A DNA stretch of 64,000 nt from Leptospira limi. Lineage in GTDB: Bacteria; Spirochaetota; Leptospiria; Leptospirales; Leptospiraceae. The position numbers were made by a program, and so were the translations under genes. Positions 57,492 to 64,000 of the stretch are shown here, one piece after another (the stretch's first letter is position 1; the number at the start of each line of letters is the position of its first letter). The stretch covers positions 124,001-188,000 of the forward strand of contig NZ_JAMQPV010000002.1 of assembly GCF_026151395.1 (NCBI RefSeq). Direction: 5' to 3'. Under the pieces are notes generated by a model. The model saw only the letters and a list, made by a program, of their open reading frames with translations, was not told the origin of the DNA and searched no databases.

Positions 57492-59194
57492 TTTTTCAAT
57501 TTCCCCAAGTCTTTGAATTCGATAAGATCTTGTTGTGATTTACCAGCAGGGATCATAGGGAAAACTTTTTCTTCTGCAGGGATCATCACTTCAATGAGTG
57601 CTGAACCACTGTCTTTCAAAAAGAACTCTACCCCTTTATCGATCTCTGATTTTTTTTCAATCCTCATTGCTGGGATATCATAAGCTTCGGCAAGTTTCAC
57701 AAAGTTAGGATTATAAGACCATTGTGATTCACTAAAACGTTCTTCATAAAAAAGTTCCTGCCATTGGCGAACCATACCAAGAAAGTTATTATTAAAAAGT
57801 AAAATCTTAACGCCTAACTTGGATTGCGCGATAGTTGCAAGTTCTTGGATACACATTTGGAAGGATCCGTCCCCTGTCACACAAATCACAGTTTTATCTG
57901 GGTTACCAAATTTGGCACCGATCGCAGCAGGTAATCCAAATCCCATTGTACCGAGTCCACCAGAAGTTAGCCAAGTATTCGGTTTATCAAAGAGATAATA
58001 CTGTGCGGCCCACATTTGGTGTTGGCCAACATCTGTAGAAACAATGGCCTCACCCTTTGTTTTTGTGTATACCCTGTTCAAAAAATCTTGGGGTTTGATA
58101 CTCTCACCACTGTTGTCAAAATCGAGTGGGTGATTTTGTTTGAGAGTTTGGATTCTGGAAATCCATTCCGCGCGGTCTCCACCTTTCACAAAAGGAAGGA
58201 TCTCACGAATGGAATCTTTCAGATCACCATGTAAAATATGATCCACATTAATACGTTTATTAAACTCAGCAGCATCAATGTCCACATGGGCTCTCACTGC
58301 AGTAGGTGCAAAGTCTTGGTATTTTGCAACACGGTCATCAAACCGAGCCCCCAAATTGAGGATATAATCACATTCTAACACGGCTTTGTTGGCATAGGCA
58401 GTTCCATGCATACCTAACATCCCAACCGAGAGAGGATGGGTTCCAGGAAAGGCGCCCAGTCCCATGAGTGTTGTTGTCACAGGCGCATTTGCTTTTTCTG
58501 CAAGAGCTTTGATTTCCGCAGAAGCAAAAGAGTTGATTGCACCGCCACCTACATAGAGTAACGGGCGTTTGGCTTGGTTCAAAGCATCCGCAAATTCTTG
58601 TGGATCCCCTTTTACCTTTGGTCTTTCATAATGGTGAGGAGCAATTTTTAAAGCAGAAGCTTTTCGTACGGAAGTTTTTTCCAATTGTACATCTTTTGGA
58701 AAATCAAGTAATACTGGGCCTGGTCGACCACCCATTGCGATTTTAATGGCTTCTTCAAAATGACGAGCCAGGTCATCGGCCTTTTTGATCAGTGCATTGT
58801 ATTTTGTGATGGGGATTGTGATTCCAAAAATATCTGCTTCTTGGAAAGCATCGGTTCCAATGGCATCTGTGGATACCTGGCCTGTGATGGCAAGAATGGG
58901 GATGGAGTCCATTTTGGCATCAGTCAGACCAGTGATCAAGTTGGTTGCTCCAGGTCCAGAAGTTGCAATACAAACACCTAACTTTCCTGTGGACCGAGCA
59001 TACCCTTCTGCCATGTGGATGGCACCTTGTTCATGGCGTACAAGGATGTGTTTGATTTTTTTACTATGATAAAGTTCGTCGTAGAAAGGGAGAATGGCAC
59101 CACCAGGGTAACCAAAGACAATTTCAACACCCGCTTCTTCCAATAATTCGACCATGAGCCGGCCGCCAGTAATTGCTTCGGTTGTAGATGTCAT
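57488..59194 (-). CDS. ilvB: Acetolactate synthase large (catalytic) subunit
   Basis: The 568-residue ThDP enzyme condenses pyruvate to acetolactate or with 2-ketobutyrate. The catalytic Glu is in [19 protein letters not shown]. Further marks are [19 protein letters not shown], the FAD-binding central domain with [20 protein letters not shown], and the Mg-ThDP motif [12 protein letters not shown] with [16 protein letters not shown]. The ribosome site is GGGGGGAT before ATG 59194. ilvN follows with a 4-base overlap. Confidence 0.97.
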   Translation of the reverse strand: MTSTTEAITGGRLMVELLEEAGVEIVFGYPGGAILPFYDELYHSKKIKHILVRHEQGAIHMAEGYARSTGKLGVCIATSGPGATNLITGLTDAKMDSIPILAITGQVSTDAIGTDAFQEADIFGITIPITKYNALIKKADDLARHFEEAIKIAMGGRPGPVLLDFPKDVQLEKTSVRKASALKIAPHHYERPKVKGDPQEFADALNQAKRPLLYVGGGAINSFASAEIKALAEKANAPVTTTLMGLGAFPGTHPLSVGMLGMHGTAYANKAVLECDYILNLGARFDDRVAKYQDFAPTAVRAHVDIDAAEFNKRINVDHILHGDLKDSIREILPFVKGGDRAEWISRIQTLKQNHPLDFDNSGESIKPQDFLNRVYTKTKGEAIVSTDVGQHQMWAAQYYLFDKPNTWLTSGGLGTMGFGLPAAIGAKFGNPDKTVICVTGDGSFQMCIQELATIAQSKLGVKILLFNNNFLGMVRQWQELFYEERFSESQWSYNPNFVKLAEAYDIPAMRIEKKSEIDKGVEFFLKDSGSALIEVMIPAEEKVFPMIPAGKSQQDLIEFKDLGKLKK

Positions 59195-59307
59195 ACGTAT
59201 CCCCCCTCATTGTCATTTCTGCAAAAAAGAGCCTGGTGTCAATGTTCTCACGTTTTTGAGTCGATTTTTACTGTCTAAAAAGGAATGCTGAAAATTGGAC
59301 AGAGAAA

Positions 59308-60414
59308 ATGGAAAACGCCGAGATTGAAAAAACACAAGAAGATGAAAAATTCACAAAAATAAAAGCTCTTGCAAAAGAAGCTTATCGTTTTCTCGACCAA
59401 GGTCGCTTCAAAGAAGCAAAAGAACGATTAGACATATTAATAGATGAAGATCCTTCCAATACCTATGGGCTTGTTGGACTTGGCGATTATTATGCCAAAA
59501 CAAAACAACCAGAACAAGCCATCCAATATTATCGAAAATGTTTGAGTGGTGATACCACAAATAAGTTTTCCCTTATGGGACTTATGAATGCCTACCGAGA
59601 TCTCAATAGTTTAAAACGAATCATCGAAGTTGCGGAAGAATTTCACCACATAACAATCACAGATGCAAGTATTTTATCTAGAGTTGCTGATGCCCACAGG
59701 AAGTTAAAAAACTTCAAAGAATCTGAAGTGTATTATATGGAAGCTCTGCAAATTAATCCAAACGACCAATATGTGATTGTGGGACTTGGGCATTTGTATT
59801 TTGCCTGCCAAAGGTATGCGGATGCAATTTTGTGGTGGGAAAAACTTCTGAGTAGCCAACCAAATAATATTAAAATCCTAACTGAAATTGGAAATAGTTA
59901 CCGTAAGATCAAGGATTTTGATAAAGCTATTCTTTATTACGAACGTGCCAAAAATCTAGATCCAAAAAACTTCTTTGCACTCTATGGTCTCGCCGAGTCT
60001 TACCGCGGGAAAAAAGATTTTAAAACCGCAATCACTCATTGGGAAAAAATCCTTGAGTCTGACCCTGAAAACAAACTCATTATCAACCGTTATGCGGACT
60101 CTCTCAGAGGACTTGGCAACTATGACAAAGCTCTCGAATGTTTTAATAAAATTCTCGCGAGTGGCGACGATTATTTTGCACTTCTCGGAAAAGCTGCCGC
60201 ATTACGACTCATTGGTGACCTCGAAAAAGCAGAAGAAATTTATTTAGGACTGCTAACCAAATCTCCTAATGATCCAAGACCAGCACTAGAACTTTCAGAC
60301 CTTTGGGACATCATGGGGAAAAAAGCACAGGCCATCAAACTTCTAGAAGATTTAGCAAAGAAAAATCCATCTAACGAAGCGATTCGCGAACGGATTGAGT
60401 ATTTAAAGGATTAG
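59308..60414 (+). CDS. Tetratricopeptide-repeat protein
   Basis: A 368-residue protein composed almost wholly of TPR motifs, about ten, from residue 15 to the end (for example [40 protein letters not shown]). There is no signal peptide, membrane segment or other domain, so it is probably a cytoplasmic scaffold for protein contacts. It starts with ATG 59308 after GGACAGAG. It diverges from ilvB, and its stop is 5 bases from the convergent MFS transporter gene. No partner is evident. Confidence 0.9.
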   Translation: MENAEIEKTQEDEKFTKIKALAKEAYRFLDQGRFKEAKERLDILIDEDPSNTYGLVGLGDYYAKTKQPEQAIQYYRKCLSGDTTNKFSLMGLMNAYRDLNSLKRIIEVAEEFHHITITDASILSRVADAHRKLKNFKESEVYYMEALQINPNDQYVIVGLGHLYFACQRYADAILWWEKLLSSQPNNIKILTEIGNSYRKIKDFDKAILYYERAKNLDPKNFFALYGLAESYRGKKDFKTAITHWEKILESDPENKLIINRYADSLRGLGNYDKALECFNKILASGDDYFALLGKAAALRLIGDLEKAEEIYLGLLTKSPNDPRPALELSDLWDIMGKKAQAIKLLEDLAKKNPSNEAIRERIEYLKD

Positions 60415-60419
60415 GAATA

Positions 60420-61589
60420 CTATCTTTCACTTATTGGTATGAATTTGAGATACATCCATACCAATAGTGCAAATGTACTTGTTACAAAAAAAGTAACTCC
60501 TGCTCCAAACATAAACCAAATCCAACCAGCAATCAAACTTGCAAAAAAAGTAGCAAAACTCTGTAACCCAGTGAACATTCCAATGGCAGTCCCTACTTCC
60601 TCGGAAGGCACAAGGTTACTAATCCAAGCTTTTCCAATTCCTTCTGTTGCACTTGCAAAAAGACCATATAAAAAAAAGGCAAATACAATCCATGCAAGAG
60701 TTTGAAAGCTACCCATGATCCAATACACAAGGATAAACATAAAAATTCCGAATAAAAACATTCGTTTGAGTCCGAAAAGATCTGCCAATATACCAAATGG
60801 ATAAGCAAAAATAGCATACACTAAATTATAAAAAATATAAATCCCAATGACTGCTGTGTCACTGAGCCCCACTTCTTTAGCTTTCAGGATCAAAAAAACA
60901 TCGGAACTATTCCACAAAGCAAATACAAGTAATCCAAAAACTAACTTTCGATAATTGGGATTTGTCTGTTTCCAATACGAAAGATAGGAAAACAAACTAA
61001 TTGTTTTTCCCGTTTGTTTTGTTTGGTTTTCCTTCTCTTTTAATAAAAAAGTAAGTCCTATCGAAATGAAACCCGGCACAACCGCCAAATAAAACAAATA
61101 TACATATTGATTGGGGTAGATTGCCAAAAAGATTAAAGCGATGCATGGGCCAATCACAGCACCAAGTGTATCAAAGGATCGGTGGAATCCAAAAATCTGT
61201 GCTTTTGAGGAAGATGTGGTTTCTTCTGATAATAAAGCGTCCCGAGCTCCAGTGCGAACACCCTTTCCAATCCGATCCATTGTTCGTGAAAAAAAGACAA
61301 GGTATGGCAATCGACTAATGGCTAACAAGGGTTTGGAGATGGCACTCAGTGCATAACCAAAACGCACAAAAGGAACTCGTTTTCCTTGGATATCCGAGAG
61401 ATTGCCAAAGTACCCTTTACTATAACCAGCGACAAACTCAGCAACCCCTTCCAAAAATCCAATGAAGAGGATCGAATACCCAATGGACTTTAGGTAAATG
61501 GGTAAAATTGGGTATAACATTTCGCTTGCGATATCTGTAAAAAGACTCACAAGCGAGAGTATCCAAACTGTTTTGGAAATTGTTTTCAA
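60420..61589 (-). CDS. Major facilitator superfamily transporter
   Basis: The 389-residue protein has about twelve hydrophobic segments. It begins SLVSLFTDIASEMLYPILPI and has the inter-helix loop GKRVPFVRFGYALSAI with the basic residues of motif A; DRIGKGVRTGARDAL near residue 112 marks a common bacterial MFS subgroup of unknown substrate. The N-terminus is a TTG at 61589; no ribosome site is obvious, so the start is uncertain by a few codons. It ends 5 bases from the TPR gene (convergent). Confidence 0.85.
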   Translation of the reverse strand: MKTISKTVWILSLVSLFTDIASEMLYPILPIYLKSIGYSILFIGFLEGVAEFVAGYSKGYFGNLSDIQGKRVPFVRFGYALSAISKPLLAISRLPYLVFFSRTMDRIGKGVRTGARDALLSEETTSSSKAQIFGFHRSFDTLGAVIGPCIALIFLAIYPNQYVYLFYLAVVPGFISIGLTFLLKEKENQTKQTGKTISLFSYLSYWKQTNPNYRKLVFGLLVFALWNSSDVFLILKAKEVGLSDTAVIGIYIFYNLVYAIFAYPFGILADLFGLKRMFLFGIFMFILVYWIMGSFQTLAWIVFAFFLYGLFASATEGIGKAWISNLVPSEEVGTAIGMFTGLQSFATFFASLIAGWIWFMFGAGVTFFVTSTFALLVWMYLKFIPISER

Positions 61590-61676
61590 ATTTATAGAGA
61601 CCTGCCAGCCCGTAAGAATGTTTCCATTTAGGAATCACTCTTATGAAACTGGATGGATAAGAATTGACCACTCTCC

Positions 61677-63356
61677 TTACGGAGCAATGGTTTTGAGTAA
61701 ACTTAAGTCCTCTTTTTTGAAGACTTTAATCGTTGTTTTTTCTCCTTCTTTTGGTTTTCCTGTTACGTAAATTTTATCGCCAAAAAATGTGAGTTCCGAA
61801 TTTTCTTCGACTGGTTCTTCTGTCCGTTTTTCAAACGTTAAATCTGATTTAAAACGTGATACATGGTATTTGTCTTTTACCTTTTCAATCACATAAATTT
61901 TGTCTTCACGATTGATCATAGGTGTTCGCCAGAAAATATCTGCTGATTCACTAGTCTTTTTTACACCTAATTTATCTGGATCAAGTAATACGAGTTTGTG
62001 TTTACGAGTTTCTACTTTTTCTCCATCATAACCAAGCACAAGTACCCCTTGGTTTGCAATTTCTTTAAACTCCTTAGAACAAATATTATTGTAAGGACTT
62101 TTGAATAGAGCATCATCTTTTGCAGGATCAATGGCCCAAAGTTCATTGGAATAGTGACCATCTGTATCATATTTGATAAACTTCATAAAAAGGATTTTGT
62201 TGTTCACAACATTATCACTTTGTTCTTCTTTTTTCTTCAGTTCTTCTTTGGTTTGTGCGAGTTCTGTTTTTAATTCTTCAACTTTCGCTTCTACCTTTTG
62301 AACCGTGTCATCTTTTTTTGCACCATCACTAGAAGTAGTGGTTCCTGTTCTTGCTTCTTCTTTTTTAGCAAGTTGTTCTTCTTTTTTGCTTAACTCCTCT
62401 TTTTTTGCCTCAACTGCTTGGGATTTCTCGTCAGTTTGTTTTTTCTCTTGTTCGATCTTTTTGACTTCTTCCGTTTTTTTATCAATCTCAGCTTTATTTT
62501 TTACAGGATCTTTTTTGAGTTCATTCAGACTTGCAACTGCTTCTGCTTCTTGTTTTTTAAGAGCTTCTTTTTTGTCTTGGAGTTCTTTGCCTTCTTTGGA
62601 AACTTCATCTTTTTTATCTTGCAAAACCTTTTTTTCATCTTTGATTTTATCGGTTTGCAACTTGTCCATTTTTTTGGCTTCGTCTTCCATCTTTTGTTTG
62701 GTGGCAGGATCTTTTTCTTTGTCCTTCACCGTACGATTTACATCTTTTTCCAATTCATCAGTGGTAAGATCTTTTCCACTGTCTTTTAAGATATTGCCTT
62801 CAATAGGAATGATGATTTGTGTTTTCCCTGGCCAATTTTTATAAACGGTATCAATCCCCAATTTATCAGGGGATGTAACTTCCATGACACCAGAAGTGTA
62901 TTTTTTTCCAAAAAATTTGGAATCCTTTCTATGAGTTGCATTGTAGTACAGAATGTACTGCGCTAAGGTCTCAGCATTCCCTACTTTGTATTGGAATGAC
63001 TTTTCAATGTAAGAAGCAAGGATCCTTGCAATGGAGTTGATATGATCAAAACTTTGAGATTCAGAGATAATGAGGATATCGGCTCCGAGTTTTCCATCAG
63101 CACCAGGCAAAATCCTTTGGATTTTCACCCCATCTACACTTGCCGAATTTTCTTTGGCCAAGGTTTCTGCGAGTTTTTTACCCGTTTCCGTATTTTCTTG
63201 GATGATGTCATCCGAAGCCTTACGTAGGGAACGGTTGATGAATTCAATTTTTTTGGAACCCTTGATTTCGGATTCACCGAGAGGGGCTTTGGATTGGGCT
63301 GTCAGTGAAAAACCGACAACAATTAGACAGATGATGATGGAACGAGAGATTCTCAT
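61677..63356 (-). CDS. P83/100-family spirochaete protein
   Basis: A 559-residue exported protein with a signal peptide (MRISRSIIICLIVVGFSLTA). The N-terminal domain (about 30-200) resembles the Borrelia P83/100 antigen: INSIARILASYIEKSFQYKV, AQYILYYNATHRKDSKFFGK and YKNWPGKTQIIIPIEGNIL. Then follows a Lys/Glu coiled coil (about 200-385) and a C-terminal beta-rich domain (about 390-559) with ILFMKFIKYDTDGHYSNELW. Role unknown; the Borrelia protein is an abundant periplasmic or cell-cylinder-associated antigen. ATG 63356 is the start. It diverges from serC across a 123-base gap in which no clear promoter was recognised. Confidence 0.9.
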   Translation of the reverse strand: MRISRSIIICLIVVGFSLTAQSKAPLGESEIKGSKKIEFINRSLRKASDDIIQENTETGKKLAETLAKENSASVDGVKIQRILPGADGKLGADILIISESQSFDHINSIARILASYIEKSFQYKVGNAETLAQYILYYNATHRKDSKFFGKKYTSGVMEVTSPDKLGIDTVYKNWPGKTQIIIPIEGNILKDSGKDLTTDELEKDVNRTVKDKEKDPATKQKMEDEAKKMDKLQTDKIKDEKKVLQDKKDEVSKEGKELQDKKEALKKQEAEAVASLNELKKDPVKNKAEIDKKTEEVKKIEQEKKQTDEKSQAVEAKKEELSKKEEQLAKKEEARTGTTTSSDGAKKDDTVQKVEAKVEELKTELAQTKEELKKKEEQSDNVVNNKILFMKFIKYDTDGHYSNELWAIDPAKDDALFKSPYNNICSKEFKEIANQGVLVLGYDGEKVETRKHKLVLLDPDKLGVKKTSESADIFWRTPMINREDKIYVIEKVKDKYHVSRFKSDLTFEKRTEEPVEENSELTFFGDKIYVTGKPKEGEKTTIKVFKKEDLSLLKTIAP

Positions 63357-63479
63357 TGTTTCCTCACGAAATTAGGTTTCAGATGCCCACAAGATTAACA
63401 ACCTTTCCGATTCTGCAAAGCAAGTTTTCGAATAAAAATCTATTTACCAGGGGGTGGACATTCAAAATTCTGTGGGAGA

Positions 63480-64000
63480 ATGCCTACGTTTACACACAGA
63501 ATCTACAATTTTAATGCAGGTCCCGCCATGCTCCCTACCGAGGTCATGGAGGAGGCTCAGTCTGAATTCCTCAATTTTAGAGGAACTGGTATGTCTGTTA
63601 TGGAAATGAGCCATAGAGAAAAACATTTCCAGAACATTTTAGATGAATCCATTGCTGATTTACGAGAACTCTTAAACCTACCGTCTCGTTATGCGGTCGT
63701 TTATTTTCCCGGCGGAGCGACATTACAATTTTCAGCGATTCCTTTTAATTATTTAGAATCAGGTGATTCCGCTGATTTTGCAGTAACTGGCGTTTGGGCA
63801 AAAAAAGCCTTCGAAGAAGCCAAAAAATTCTACCCAAATGTAAAATCCATCTTCAATGGCGCAGATTCCAAATACATGGAACTTCCAACCATCACGGATG
63901 CTTCTATCAACGATGGTGCAAAGTATGTTTATATCACATCCAATAATACAATTTATGGAACAAGATACAAATCTTTCCCCAAATTGAAAAAAGCTCCCCT
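63480..64000 (+). CDS. serC: Phosphoserine aminotransferase (3' truncated by the window)
   Basis: The frame from ATG 63480 is open to the window edge and shows 173 residues of SerC. The start is MPTFTHRIYNFNAGPAMLP, then EFLNFRGTGMSVMEMSHREK, VVYFPGGATLQFSAIPFNYL and the Trp/Lys region FAVTGVWAKKAFEEAKKF. SerC makes 3-phosphoserine (and acts in the pyridoxal pathway). The PLP lysine would lie beyond the window. GGGAG directly precedes the ATG with very short spacing. It diverges from the P83/100 gene. Confidence 0.95.
   Translation, partial: MPTFTHRIYNFNAGPAMLPTEVMEEAQSEFLNFRGTGMSVMEMSHREKHFQNILDESIADLRELLNLPSRYAVVYFPGGATLQFSAIPFNYLESGDSADFAVTGVWAKKAFEEAKKFYPNVKSIFNGADSKYMELPTITDASINDGAKYVYITSNNTIYGTRYKSFPKLKKAP

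Noticed and set aside
62305..62844. A 179-residue Ser/Phe/Leu-rich plus-strand frame
   Set aside because: It is the antisense of the P83/100 coiled coil and has no independent support.

Overview
The window reads as a chromosomal segment of a spirochaete of the genus Leptospira. The evidence is a pair of FlaA periplasmic-flagellum sheath genes, a P83/100-family antigen, a LysM lipoprotein resembling LipL71/LruA, a very long GreA fused to a large N-terminal region, spirochaete-style lipoboxes, and an isolated tRNA-Ile/tRNA-Ala pair with no rRNA next to it. Gene density is high on both strands, and no gap between genes exceeds about 300 bases. No insertion sequence, prophage, CRISPR array or rRNA gene was seen. 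A saprophytic species of the L. biflexa type is my guess from overall composition only.

Layout. 0-6.8 kb: the tail of a probable outer-membrane protein, an unknown 509-residue protein, a PilZ protein, a beta-barrel-like exported protein, an orphan double-ACT protein, an MFS transporter, a phasin-like protein, a bifunctional-nuclease-family protein and tRNA-Met. 6.9-15.6 kb: an exported protein, HemW, tRNA-Ile and tRNA-Ala, a CBS protein, a DEDD nuclease and an aminotransferase, then a tightly coupled plus-strand run of phosphohexomutase, argD, leuB and a receiver-only protein whose phosphorylation site is Glu. 15.6-20.8 kb: a minus-strand operon of solute-binding lipoprotein, kinase-fold protein, GT-C membrane glycosyltransferase and PgeF. 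20.8-31.2 kb: a GH13 enzyme, nadC-rel, and lptE-like/fur-like/tgt/STAS/LysM-lipoprotein genes, then an M23 peptidase. 31.2-36.8 kb: the GreA fusion, the PUR-like/flaA2/flaA1 cluster and a cyclic-nucleotide-binding protein.

36.9-43.8 kb: a LuxR-type response regulator facing a hybrid sensor kinase, a HerA-like ATPase, and groES-groEL behind two CIRCE operators. 43.9-50.2 kb: a minus-strand series (orphan lipoyl protein, metallophosphoesterase, Mrp, UVR-tail protein, GGQ release-factor-like protein), then on the plus strand a GHKL-like protein and a fused PabB-PabC enzyme. 50.2-55.1 kb: xerD, an RsbW-like kinase, hslV and hslU, then a lipoprotein and trxB. 55.2-64.0 kb: a peptidase-MA-like exported protein without its metal motif, ilvB-ilvN, a TPR protein, an MFS transporter, the P83/100 protein and the start of serC.

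How it fits together. Much of the window is housekeeping: branched-chain amino acid, arginine, serine, NAD, folate-precursor and queuosine synthesis, protein quality control (GroESL, HslVU), stringent response, and redox. Between these lie regulatory parts (STAS, RsbW-like, GHKL-like, receiver-only, PilZ, cNMP-binding) scattered as single genes, and envelope proteins. The observations most worth following are the kinase-fold gene inside the glycosyltransferase operon, the PabB-PabC gene with no ATG, GTG or TTG at its apparent start, the Glu-substituted receiver, and the PUR-like gene leading the flaA operon. I found no defence island or clearly novel multi-gene system.
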